A stretch of 34,259 nt of DNA from DATJYV01 sp035499415. GTDB taxonomy: Bacteria; Bacteroidota; Ignavibacteria; UBA10030. The position numbers were made by a program, and so were the translations under genes. The notes beneath the pieces are model-generated. The model had not been told where the DNA came from, did no database searches, and saw nothing but the letters and a program-made list of their open reading frames with translations. This document shows, piece by piece, positions 25,201 to 32,737 of the stretch; position 1 is the first letter of the stretch, and each line of letters starts with the position of its first letter. The stretch is from assembly GCA_035499415.1 (NCBI GenBank), contig DATJYV010000159.1, forward strand, positions 1 to 34,259, written 5' to 3'.

Positions 25201-28039
25201 TGCCGTCGTTCGCGAGGGTGAAAGAGACCGCGAGGTTCTGGGCGGTGTACGGTTCTCCCTTGTCGTTGCGGGCGTACAGATAGAACGTCGTGGTCGTCCC
25301 CGCGGTGAGCGTCGTCTGATTCGATCCTCCCCATGAAACAGTCGAAAGCGAAAGCGAGTACGGCCTGTCATTCACGACGAGGGGAGAGGGGAATGAATTG
25401 ACATCCTGGTAGGAGGACGTCCCGGAAATGTAGACCGAGGCGATCTCCGCCTTGCTTCCGGTCCCGAAGCTGACAACGTTGGAGGTATACGTGCCGTTTT
25501 GGTTGTCGACGACCGGCGTGAGGTACCCGATCGTGGAGGAAATAGTGCGGGGCGTGCCGAAGAATTGAATCTGGACGTCGAGTCCGCCTGTTGAAATAAG
25601 GTTTCCGGAACCGTCCTTCATCTGGAGCGTGACGGTAGCCGTGTCATATTTGAGGATCGGATTGGGGGAGATGGTGAGGGTGGAGGTGCCGACGCTCGCC
25701 ACACCCGCGATCACCGTGACGCTCGGGAGTGTCGTTTGGACTGTGTCGGTTCCGATTCGCGCCCTGATGCTCCTGGCAGTACCGGCAGACGAGGCGGTGA
25801 ACGTGGAATAATATTTTCCGTTCCCGGAGTCAGTCACCGTGCCGAACGAGCCGCTGCTTGTTCCCGAGCCCGTGAGAAAAAAAGTCACGCCCGAAGCTCC
25901 GCCCGTCGTGAGCGTATCGCCGTTTGCATCCTTCGCCTGAAACCTGACGACCCCGGTTGCACCCGAGGCGATGACGGAGCGGGAAAGCGTTACCGTCGAG
26001 TGCTGGACGGACAATGCTCCCCCCGCAACCGTCACGGAGGGAAGGGATGAACTCACCGGTCTCCCGTTGACCGATGCCGTGACATTTTTTGAGGTTCCGA
26101 CATTCGTTCCTGTGAACGTCGACGTGTAGAGCCCTCCGCCCGCATCGATCGTTCCGCTGAAGCTGCCTGCGCTCGATCCGCTTCCTGTCAGGCCGAATGC
26201 GACGGTGAGGCCTGTCGTCCCCAGGATACTGCCGCCTGCATCCTTGATCTGCAGAGATACCGGCGATGACCCACCCTTTGAAATGGAAGGAGTATTGACG
26301 CCGACGAGGGATTGCGAAAGTGAATACGACGGAATCGCGTTTTTGAGGATCGCTATCTGGTCCGGCGACCCGATGGATATTACGTCCGGCTTCCCGTCCC
26401 CATCCAGGTCGCCGACGGAAACGCCCTTTTGGAATTCCAGCGCGTTGAGGTAGGTAACGGTCGCCGCAAAAGACAGGGACCCCGGCGTGCTCGTGTTCCG
26501 TGCGGCCTTGAATCCGCTGGCATTCTCGCAAGCCCAGAACAAATCCGGCCTGCCGTCGCCGTCAAAATCCGACACCTGCAGCGACTTGTCTCCGTGCTGC
26601 GATGTTATCTCCAGCGGGTCGGAAAACGTCAGGTCTCCGGATGGACTCGTGTTGCGACGGACGACGAGTTGATCCAGGTCTTCGCATTGGTACGCGACAT
26701 CCGGCTTTCCATCGCTGTCAAAATCTCCGACAACGACGCGCTCGACGCGAGAATCGACCAACCAATTCCGGATCGGGAAAAAGCTCGCCCCGTCGCCCAA
26801 CCTGTTTGCCAGAACCGTCACCATCCCTTCATGGGAGTATGCGTCGAAGTTTCCCGAGACCACGATATCCGTGGTGTCGCTCCCCCTGAAACCGGCCGCG
26901 GCGATACTGTACATGTCAAGCGTGTTGTGATACACCGGCTCGACGACCTCGAGGTCTGAAGCGAGGTCGAACGATGACCCGTTGTTCAGAAAGACGCGGA
27001 GCCGGCCATGGACGTTGATGGCCGGGTTGCCCGAGTAGACGACCGCGATATCGGGCCTTCCGTCGCCGTTGAAATCTGCGACCACGGCGTCGTTTGCAAA
27101 CATATTCGTCAGATAATCGGGCACCCAGACTAAGTGGTTATCCGGAAATCCGCCCGACCCCGACATGAGGTCCAGCCCGGCCTCTGCTGTCCCTTCGCCT
27201 CCCTCCCCGGCGGCGAAGGTAAAAAGAGTCCCGAGGAGGGCGTTGTCAATCGTCCCCTGGGCCACGTGCCACGACCCGCCCGTTTCGTCCGGGTTAAGAA
27301 ACTCCTGCCAGAGCTGGAAGCTCGGGGTTCCCGGAGTGCCGATATCCCGGACGACGCACACATCGTAGTTCGTGACAATGACCAAATCCTTCTTGCCGTC
27401 TCCGTCAAGGTCCGCCGCGATGACCTTTTTGGGGTCCGAGGGCCTGTTGTCCTCGGTGCCGAAGTAATTCTTCCGTGAAACTTGCGGCGAGGGAACTTCG
27501 ACCTTTGCCGCAAAAGATATGTTCCCGCCGGTACTGGTGTTCTGGAGATACGCGATGGTTCGTGAAGCGTTGGGGTCGCTGAACGAACGTGTGATGAGAA
27601 GGTCGAGCTTTCCGTCACCGTTCATGTCGACAAGTTTTGTGTCCCACGGCGTTCCTCCCAATGAGACAGTCTGGTTCAGGACGACAGCGGAGTCGTCAAA
27701 ATCTCCAGCTGAGAATTTCAGGTCGAAAAAGCCGCCGGAAATCGCCGACTTCCCCGTCCCGATGACGCTGACACTCACCGGTCCGTACGTTGCCGACGGC
27801 GGTACTGTGACGGAAAGCGACGTGCCGCTCGCGGCGGTGACGGTCCCTTTTCCTGCACCAAAGTATACGATGTCGTTTGCCATGGCCGGGCTGAAGCCGA
27901 TTCCGGTAATCGTCACCGTTCCCCCGGCTGATGCAGAAGCGGGGGAGATGGAAGTGATGCCGACGGTCTGCGCATCCAGGAATGTCAACGGCGCCGTCAG
28001 CAGGAATACGATTGCACAAGAGCGTCCTCGTCTCGTCAT
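22205..28039 (-). CDS. Giant multidomain T9SS-exported surface protein (TIG, FG-GAP, Ig-like, beta-helix)
   Basis: 1944 residues. Signal peptide 1-23 (cut near LDA|Q). IPT/TIG domain about 25-105. About six FG-GAP/VCBS-type repeats follow at 110-570, each with a calcium-loop-like motif: DMNGDGKLD at 138, DLDGDGKKD at 210, DFNGDGRPD at 322, DFDSDGKPD at 439, DFDGDGRPD at 491 and DLDGDGKPD at 544. Four filamin/invasin-like Ig domains lie at about 578-996. Two FN3-like domains are at about 1003-1090 and 1096-1185. A right-handed parallel beta-helix with repeated GGG(M/L)-Y/F turns (polymorphic membrane protein style) covers about 1192-1605. Two further beta domains span 1606-1850. The T9SS sorting tail carries YPNPFNP at 1865-1871. 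Its ATG overlaps the stop of the receiver gene (ATGA), implying translational coupling. Likely an adhesin or surface structure; a lyase activity in the beta-helix cannot be excluded. Confidence 0.88.
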   Translation of the reverse strand: MTRRGRSCAIVFLLTAPLTFLDAQTVGITSISPASASAGGTVTITGIGFSPAMANDIVYFGAGKGTVTAASGTSLSVTVPPSATYGPVSVSVIGTGKSAISGGFFDLKFSAGDFDDSAVVLNQTVSLGGTPWDTKLVDMNGDGKLDLLITRSFSDPNASRTIAYLQNTSTGGNISFAAKVEVPSPQVSRKNYFGTEDNRPSDPKKVIAADLDGDGKKDLVIVTNYDVCVVRDIGTPGTPSFQLWQEFLNPDETGGSWHVAQGTIDNALLGTLFTFAAGEGGEGTAEAGLDLMSGSGGFPDNHLVWVPDYLTNMFANDAVVADFNGDGRPDIAVVYSGNPAINVHGRLRVFLNNGSSFDLASDLEVVEPVYHNTLDMYSIAAAGFRGSDTTDIVVSGNFDAYSHEGMVTVLANRLGDGASFFPIRNWLVDSRVERVVVGDFDSDGKPDVAYQCEDLDQLVVRRNTSPSGDLTFSDPLEITSQHGDKSLQVSDFDGDGRPDLFWACENASGFKAARNTSTPGSLSFAATVTYLNALEFQKGVSVGDLDGDGKPDVISIGSPDQIAILKNAIPSYSLSQSLVGVNTPSISKGGSSPVSLQIKDAGGSILGTTGLTVAFGLTGSGSSAGSFSGTIDAGGGLYTSTFTGTNVGTSKNVTASVNGRPVSSSLPSVTVAGGALSVQHSTVTLSRSVIASGATGVVRFQAKDANGDTLTTGGASGVTFFLTGSGTSSGSFGTVTDSGNGKYYSTFTASSAGTARSIRARIGTDTVQTTLPSVTVIAGVASVGTSTLTISPNPILKYDTATVTLQMKDGSGNLISTGGLDVQIQFFGTPRTISSTIGYLTPVVDNQNGTYTSNVVSFGTGSKAEIASVYISGTSSYQDVNSFPSPLVVNDRPYSLSLSTVSWGGSNQTTLTAGTTTTFYLYARNDKGEPYTAQNLAVSFTLANDGTSALSATQSVQNIGGGVYAQTWQANTVGTARTITATIGGVSVSSTMPTIAVIPIGVGINYPPYFQTALPLDTIFTWYASTGATSYRVRVMADSLNGASVVDSSGITDTQLRVTGLQSYRNYHLLVSSYFQNLGGNPSADHPFRTVVGIPRLIYPPDRSQQIALPAALGWCPDSGATTFRLQVSSDTGFTALLLDDPSLSATVDTVRGLPSGTKFYWRVGASGDGGTTGYSPVWSFTTAAIDIHQTTYYVKPDGNDNAAGTSWGSAFAGLQQALSVASAGSQIWVAAGTYKPTPTTDRSVSFVLKNGVAVYGGFAGTETNLNQRNWQTNLTVLSGDIDGDASLANNSYHVVVANTFATSVLDGFTIKGGNSEFNNGGGIFCSSGYPILANLVVCNNATSDMGGGMYNLNGSPTLRNVTFKSNHSDNLGGGLFNQYGNPTLTNCTFITNTAVDGGGMFSGTSSFPAPSSNPTLTNVLFSHNVGSHFGGGMCEESGASVMTNVIFDHDSGGTGGGLYHFSGNTSLTNVTFSRNVAYSGGESDGGGMYNDLTDALTMRNVIFWGNTSNQFYSYRSNDFFYHCIVDGGLDGPGAIHPSSTVVDSGGNISSDPLFLNAGSGDVRLSAGSPAIDAGTNAAVSMLTDFGGNPRIVGPTVDIGAYEFLAAFSSYSQSISSNDSLVTLGSTKAGLLFSGIAPGKSVLVFSNQYQTAPDSVTFSGPPPSHYSPFRWVIAKSGDIFSNAVLTLDNVSSFPGVSDPSSLVIYKRGTPGSGSFSPLVTTYDAGSDKLSATISSFSEFIVGSDNNPLAVQLVGFNGTSDRLNATLTWKTSTEVNNLGFTVERRLLAAADSSQPGQSAWTMDGFVHGAGTSTSPKSYSFVERNLVPGRYSFRLAQIAGDSSLAYSQAITLDVGLAPRKLELAQNYPNPFNPSTTIEFTLPEDGRVKVRVFDILGREVAILVDDERKAGVYQQIQFNASRISSGVYFSTLEFKDKRMVKKMILIK

Positions 28040-28386
28040 ACTGAAGCCCTCCTGATAATGTTTTTCAACTCCGCGACATTTTCTTTGGCGACGAATCCGA
28101 CGGCTCCCGCGTCAATGGCGGCCTTTCGGAAAAACCGGTCACCGTAGTCCGTCACCATGATGATCCGTGCCTTTGCGTCAATTCCAAGAATTCCTTGCGC
28201 CGCCTGGACGCCGCCGCGGTCGCTCATCATCATGTCGAGCAGAACCCAGTCGGGTCGGTGCCTCTCATAGAGTGATGGCGCTTCGTCCCCGTCATCGCAT
28301 TCGACCATCTCGTCTCCCTCTTCGCAAATCAGACGGCCGATCGTCCGGCGCATCGATTCATTCTTGTCAACGATGAGAAATTTCAA
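28036..28386 (-). CDS. Stand-alone receiver (CheY-like) response regulator with Asp-Lys acidic pocket
   Basis: A single REC domain without output domain. The frame extends upstream to 28509, but that part is Pro/Arg-rich and unlike REC. A TTG at 28386 gives 116 residues (LKFLIVDKNES), the usual CheY size. No Shine-Dalgarno is visible, so the start is uncertain. Phospho-acceptor D51 (LLDMMM), T79 (VTDYGD) and K101 (VAKENV) are all present. The acidic pair is D7-K8 instead of Asp-Asp. By alignment with CheY (FLVVDDFSTMRR against FLIVDKNESMRR), K8 takes the place of Asp13. In CheY the D13K change is activating without phosphorylation. The stop overlaps the giant gene's ATG by 4 nt. Likely a signalling intermediate tied to that protein's expression or to the kinase upstream. 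Confidence 0.85.
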   Translation of the reverse strand: MKFLIVDKNESMRRTIGRLICEEGDEMVECDDGDEAPSLYERHRPDWVLLDMMMSDRGGVQAAQGILGIDAKARIIMVTDYGDRFFRKAAIDAGAVGFVAKENVAELKNIIRRASV

Positions 28387-28422
28387 GCGGGCACGAGTAT
28401 GTGATTGAACCGAATCTGACTC

Positions 28423-28451
28423 AAGATAGGACAGCGGGGAATCGGGGGGAA
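28423..28451 (-). promoter_or_regulatory. Possible internal promoter for receiver-giant gene pair
   Basis: On the minus strand TATCTT (28428-28423) followed by G is a good house-type -10. 20 nt upstream is TTC (28451-28449) rather than TTG, so the -35 is weak. Predicted start near 28416. A weak -35 would fit a promoter that needs an activator. Confidence 0.3.
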
Positions 28452-28483
28452 TAGGGGGACAAGCACTTTCGCGCGTGAGGAAC

Positions 28484-28510
28484 CGCACGGAAGTCGTGCG
28501 TAAACGCACG
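28484..28510. repeat. Three alternating CGTGCG/CGCACG arms upstream of receiver gene
   Basis: CGCACG (28484-28489), CGTGCGT (28495-28501) and ACGCACG (28504-28510) are spaced 5 and 2 nt apart. The middle arm can pair with either neighbour. As DNA it forms a 16-bp palindrome centred at 28502.5, about 85 bp upstream of the possible internal transcription start. That fits either an operator or, if transcribed from upstream, two mutually exclusive RNA hairpins. Confidence 0.6.
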
Positions 28511-28650
28511 CGTCGCCTGGAAGGAGCGGCGCATTCTTCTCCAGAGGGAGCCTCCCGTCAATTTTTCACGGACGGATGGCGTTCGCCTTCCGGAAACAAA
28601 AAGCGGGTGTCAGGCTGCGGGGAGCCGGCGGTGGTTCGGGGAGCCGACGG

Positions 28651-29292
28651 TCAGAGTTTCGACCGGTGGGTGAGGGCGAATTTCAGGAGCGCGTTCGCGC
28701 CGTCGAGTCCGAGCTTGTGGGAGATGTTTACCTTGTGGTTCTCGACGGTTCTTTTGCTGACGAAAAGCTCCTCGGCAATTTCCTGATTGGTTTTCAATTC
28801 GGCGATGAGCTTCAGAACGCGAAGTTCGGCCGGGGTCAGATCCTCGACCTCCGACGAAGGGGACGAGGCAGACTTCCTCTCGACGAGAATCCCTGCGAGG
28901 GATGGGCTGATGTAGTGCCGGTCCTCTGCGACCACGCTGATTGCCTTCCTGAGTTCCGGAATGGCGGTGTCCTTCAGCACGTATCCTTTCACTCCCGCAT
29001 CAATGGCCTCCAGGAAAACACGCCTGTCGTCGAGCATCGTCAGGAGAATGACTTTCGTCGGAATACGGAGGTGGTCGATACGGCGGGCGACGTCGAGCCC
29101 GGACATGCGCGGCATCTGAATGTCAAGAATGGCAACGCGCGGTTTCAGGTCCAGGATTAACCGAAGCGCCTCCTCGCCGTTTTCGGCTTCGCCCGTTATC
29201 GCGATCCCGCCGGCTTTTTCAAGAGACTGTCGTACACCGGCGCGAAAGATCGGATGGTCGTCTGCAATCACCACGCTCAGCGTGTCAGCCAT
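28651..29292 (-). CDS. NarL/LuxR-family response regulator
   Basis: 213 residues from MADTLSVV (the frame opens 4 codons earlier). The receiver domain (1-125) has a complete pocket: D11/D12, phospho-acceptor D57 (ILDIQMP), T85 and K107. A short Ser/Glu-rich linker (139-150) leads to a LuxR-type helix-turn-helix at about 151-211 (DLTPAELRVLKLI, NQEIAEELFVSKRTVENH). Its ATG lies within the last codons of the histidine kinase gene (8-nt overlap), so the two are translationally coupled cognate partners. The target is unknown. The palindromic repeat and weak promoter about 150-250 nt downstream, ahead of the receiver-giant gene pair, are candidates. Confidence 0.95.
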   Translation of the reverse strand: MADTLSVVIADDHPIFRAGVRQSLEKAGGIAITGEAENGEEALRLILDLKPRVAILDIQMPRMSGLDVARRIDHLRIPTKVILLTMLDDRRVFLEAIDAGVKGYVLKDTAIPELRKAISVVAEDRHYISPSLAGILVERKSASSPSSEVEDLTPAELRVLKLIAELKTNQEIAEELFVSKRTVENHKVNISHKLGLDGANALLKFALTHRSKL

Positions 29293-32200
29293 GACGTTCC
29301 TCACGAATCGGTATACTCAATCGGACCCGCGTCCCCTTTCCCGGCGTTGATTCAATCTGCAGGTCGCCGCCGAGAATCCGCGCCCGCTCCTCCATACTGC
29401 TGAGTCCCAGTCCTCTCGGCGCGGCTCCGACACTCGTGTCCATCCCTCGACCGTTGTCTTCGACCGTTACGCTCAGACCACGGCCGCTCTTCTTCATCTC
29501 CACGCGAACGGCGGAGGCGTTTGAGTGCTTCAGAATGTTGTTCAAACTCTCCTGAACAATCCGGAAGATGTTTATCTCGCCCTCCTTGCTTAGCAGATTA
29601 TCCAACTTGTCGACTTTCACATCGGCAGAAATGTGCGACGACTCCGCGACCGTTTCGACGAGCGACTCGAGGGCCGCCGTCAGGCCGATCTGGTCCAGCT
29701 GGACCGGGCGCAAGTTGCGCGAAATTTCTCTGACATGCTTGAGCGAATTTGAAACGTAGTCGATCGCCTCCCGAAAATCGTCCGTCCTTTCGTCGCCGCC
29801 GTCCTGCGATTGAAGGCCAAGGAGCAGCTTGTTCTTGATGACGAGAAGGTCCTGGCCGATACTGTCGTGGAGTTCAGCCGAAACGCGCTTCCGTTCCGCC
29901 TCCTGCGATCCGATCAATCGGCGCGCGAATTCCTGCTGGGTCGCCTGGCGGAATTCCAGGTCTCGAACGCGCCTTCGATATACGACCAGTGCGGTTGAAA
30001 GGAGCGCCAGAACCGCCAGACAGCGGAACCACCAAGTCTGCCAGAGCGGCGGGGTAATGGTGAGGAGGATGGAAGTTCCCGCCTCATTCCAGACCCCGTC
30101 GCTGTTTGCGGCTTTGACACGGAAGACATACGTTCCCGGGTCGAGGTTCGTATAGGTCGCCTCACGCTTCGACCCGGCCGAAACCCAATCCTTGTCGAAC
30201 CCCTCCATCCGATACGCGTATCGATTCTTCAGGGGATTCGTAAATTCGAGGGAGGCGAATTCAAACGACAGCACGGCGTCGCGGTAGCTGAGATGAATCG
30301 CGTCTGCGCTGGTGATATGGGTTGTCAGTCGCTGCTCCGTCGGAGATGGATCCACCGATTTGTTGAATACCTTGAAATCGGTGAGGACGACGGCAGGCAC
30401 GTTGTTGTCTTCAACGAGGCCGGACGGCGAAAAGATATTGAATCCGTCGACCCCGCCGAACAGAATTTCTCCATCCCGACACCGAAACGCGGCTCCGTGA
30501 TTGAATTCATTGCTCTGGAGTCCGTCGCCTGCATCGAAATTCCGAAAAGTCTCCTGCGCGATGGTGAACCGCGAGAGGCCGTTGTTGGTGCTGAGCCATA
30601 GATTGCCGGCGCGGTCGTCAACAATCGCGTAGACGACATTGTTGGGCAGGCCGTCGCGCGTTGTGAAATGCCGGAAAACTCCGTTGCGAGTGTCAAATTT
30701 ATTCAACCCGGTGTACGTCCCGACCCACAGAATGTCCTGTGACCCGGCGACGACGGCCGTCACCTTGTCGTCGCTGAGACTCAGCGAGTCCGCTGGGTCG
30801 TGGCGGTATCGCATGAACTCTCCGGTCCTTCTGTCCAGCTTGTTGAGTCCCTCGCCTCCGGTCCCGACCCACAGCGCGTCGTCCGCGCCTTCGCAAAGTG
30901 TCCAGATTTCGTTTCCGCTGATGCTGTGCGGATTCGAGGGGTCGTTGACGAAACGGTCGAACGTTCGTGTCTTCTTGTTGAACCTGTTGAGTCCTTCCCA
31001 CAGCGTTCCGGCCCACAGGGTGCCGTCGCGTGTTTCGCAAAGCGCGACGGGGGAGGGGCCGCTCAGCGAACGGGGATTGCCGGGCTCGGGAAGAAATTTG
31101 GAGAACGACGGCGCACCCGGATTGCCCAGACTCATATTGATCAATCCCTGTCCGTTTGTGCCGACCCAGAGGGCCTGACCGTTGGGACCCTCCGCCACGA
31201 GAAGGGACCAGAGGAGGCGCAGGTTATTTTCCGCCGAATACCACGCGTCGGTTGAGATTTGCGTGAGTTTGTCGGACCGCCGGTCGAAGGTTGCCAGGCC
31301 GGACTGTGTTGCGACCCAGATCATCCCGTGTTTGTCTTCTGAAAATCCGCGGACCTTGTTCCAGGCTCCGTTCGAAGATTGTGTGTCTCCCCATTTAAGA
31401 TGCCGGAACTTGAACTGGGCGGGTGCGTACTTGTTGATGCCGTCAAACGTCCCGACCCAGAGGATTCCCTCCTTGTCTTCGAAAAGGGCGTTGACCGAGT
31501 TGCCGCTGATGCTCAGGGGGTTCAAGGGGTCGTGCAGAAATGTCGTGAGCCGTCGGTTGCGAATGTCGTATCGATTCAACCCCGCATCCGCACCGAACCA
31601 CATCGTGCCGTTCCGACCCTTCAGGATAACCCGAACCGCGTGTGGAGTTGACGTGTGCATGAGATCCCGGCTTTGAATCCATCGGGTTCCCTGCCGGATA
31701 TACGTGCTATTTTGCAGGCCGGCCCAGATGTTTCCGACGGAATCCTGCGAGATTTGATTCGTGAGGATATCGTGGAAACCGAGACCTCCACGGGTGAATT
31801 CTCCCGTCGACCGATCAAGGGTACCAAGCGTGCCAAGCAGACCGACCCAGAACAGGCCGCTCCTGTCCTCGAACAAACACTGTACGAGTCCCGGCGGGAT
31901 GCTGCGGGAATTTCCCGGCTCGTGCGTGAATCGTTTGAATCGACCGGTCGCGGCATCATAGCGACAGAGCCCGCCGGTGGTGCCCACCCATAACGCTCCA
32001 GCCCGGTCCTCGTAAATGCAACGGACCTCGTCGTTGCTGATAGTACGGACGTTCAAAGGGTCGTGACGGTAGTGGGTGAATTGAGCCGTTCGCGGAATGA
32101 ATCGATTCAGCCCTCCTCCCCGCGTTCCGGCCCAAAGCGTGCCGTCGTGAGTGACGAGCAATGCGGTGACGTAATTGTCCGAGAGAGACGACGAATCCTG

Positions 32201-32443
32201 AGGGTCGTGGCGATAGACGAGGAACGAATAGCCGTCGTATCGATTGAGCCCGTCCTGCGTCGCGAACCACATGAACCCTTTCCGGTCCTGGGCGATGGAG
32301 AAAACGGATGTCTGAGAGAGGCCTTGCTGAAGGGAAATATGTTCGAACTTGATCTCCTGCGGGAGGGCGACGGATGAACCCGCGATTATAAAAATAACGG
32401 GAGCTCGAAGAATACTCAAGGGGAGAGGTTTTTTAAATCTCAT
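29285..32443 (-). CDS. Hybrid-type propeller sensor histidine kinase (HPK7/NarX-like core)
   Basis: 1052 residues. The hydrophobic segment at about 12-27 exports the sensor. About 14 Reg_prop blades follow, each with an 'LWVGT..GLnry' signature (for example MWFATQDGLNRYD, LWAGTRGGGLNRF, MWFGADAGLNRYD, LWVGTYTGLNKFD). This is enough for two seven-blade propellers in the periplasm. A Y_Y_Y domain lies at about 730-797 and one transmembrane segment at 804-822. The HisKA_3 dimerisation helix has the phospho-acceptor H859 in AELHDSIGQD. The ATPase domain shows the N box at about N968, DNGRGMD at 996-1002 and RGLGL at 1010-1014. There is no fused receiver or AraC domain, unlike the Bacteroides hybrid kinases that sense glycans. 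The cognate LuxR-type regulator overlaps its end. The ligand is unknown; a polymer breakdown product is the family expectation. Confidence 0.95.
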   Translation of the reverse strand: MRFKKPLPLSILRAPVIFIIAGSSVALPQEIKFEHISLQQGLSQTSVFSIAQDRKGFMWFATQDGLNRYDGYSFLVYRHDPQDSSSLSDNYVTALLVTHDGTLWAGTRGGGLNRFIPRTAQFTHYRHDPLNVRTISNDEVRCIYEDRAGALWVGTTGGLCRYDAATGRFKRFTHEPGNSRSIPPGLVQCLFEDRSGLFWVGLLGTLGTLDRSTGEFTRGGLGFHDILTNQISQDSVGNIWAGLQNSTYIRQGTRWIQSRDLMHTSTPHAVRVILKGRNGTMWFGADAGLNRYDIRNRRLTTFLHDPLNPLSISGNSVNALFEDKEGILWVGTFDGINKYAPAQFKFRHLKWGDTQSSNGAWNKVRGFSEDKHGMIWVATQSGLATFDRRSDKLTQISTDAWYSAENNLRLLWSLLVAEGPNGQALWVGTNGQGLINMSLGNPGAPSFSKFLPEPGNPRSLSGPSPVALCETRDGTLWAGTLWEGLNRFNKKTRTFDRFVNDPSNPHSISGNEIWTLCEGADDALWVGTGGEGLNKLDRRTGEFMRYRHDPADSLSLSDDKVTAVVAGSQDILWVGTYTGLNKFDTRNGVFRHFTTRDGLPNNVVYAIVDDRAGNLWLSTNNGLSRFTIAQETFRNFDAGDGLQSNEFNHGAAFRCRDGEILFGGVDGFNIFSPSGLVEDNNVPAVVLTDFKVFNKSVDPSPTEQRLTTHITSADAIHLSYRDAVLSFEFASLEFTNPLKNRYAYRMEGFDKDWVSAGSKREATYTNLDPGTYVFRVKAANSDGVWNEAGTSILLTITPPLWQTWWFRCLAVLALLSTALVVYRRRVRDLEFRQATQQEFARRLIGSQEAERKRVSAELHDSIGQDLLVIKNKLLLGLQSQDGGDERTDDFREAIDYVSNSLKHVREISRNLRPVQLDQIGLTAALESLVETVAESSHISADVKVDKLDNLLSKEGEINIFRIVQESLNNILKHSNASAVRVEMKKSGRGLSVTVEDNGRGMDTSVGAAPRGLGLSSMEERARILGGDLQIESTPGKGTRVRLSIPIREERHG

Positions 32444-32463
32444 CGTCGCGGGCTGGCCGGAGT

Positions 32464-32492
32464 AAGTTACGGAGGGGGAAATACAGGGGCAA
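32464..32492 (-). promoter_or_regulatory. Predicted promoter of the kinase-regulator-exoprotein cluster
   Basis: On the minus strand TTGCCC (32492-32487), 17 nt, TAACTT (32469-32464). Predicted start near 32457, so the kinase leader is only about 14 nt. It has the house geometry. It is the only good match ahead of the four minus-strand genes that end at 22205. Confidence 0.52.
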
Positions 32493-32737
32493 GGTAGCGA
32501 AGTCCGGTTGTGGCGTGGAGCACCGGTTGGAGTTCTTGGTTCATCCGGGCTCAGCAGAATCCGTTTACCGAACCAATCGAACGGCCAGCATCCATCCGTG
32601 GGCCGGAGGGAATTATCTTTGCTCCGGACCGTCGTGAAACAACACCAAATCCATCCTCCTCCATCTGCGGTTGACCCGGCACGCGGACGGGATTAACCTG
32701 ACCGCTCATCGCCGACCGCCGACAGGCTGACTCCCAT
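32493..32737. other. Intergenic region between kinase and protease promoters
   Basis: About 245 bp without a convincing gene. It holds a small inverted repeat CCGGAG (32603-32608) / CTCCGG (32622-32627). Near 32699-32730 there is a string of imperfect TGACCGC / CGACCGC / CTGAC units resembling the one at 22171-22194. Confidence 0.45.

Noticed and set aside
22205..28039. Repeated short motifs in the giant gene as a possible CRISPR or tandem DNA repeat
   Set aside because: The recurrence is at protein level (calcium-loop motifs and GGG turns) with diverged DNA, no constant spacer length; it is a repeat protein, not a DNA repeat array.
28533..28561. TTGACG-N17-AAGAAT on the minus strand upstream of the receiver gene
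   Set aside because: Good -35 and spacing but the -10 does not fit the TAnnTT form found at all other starts; the element at 28423-28451 is the more likely candidate.
32603..32627. Inverted repeat CCGGAG/CTCCGG in the kinase-protease intergenic region
   Set aside because: Six base pairs only, no T-run on either strand, not near a promoter element; expected by chance in GC-rich DNA.
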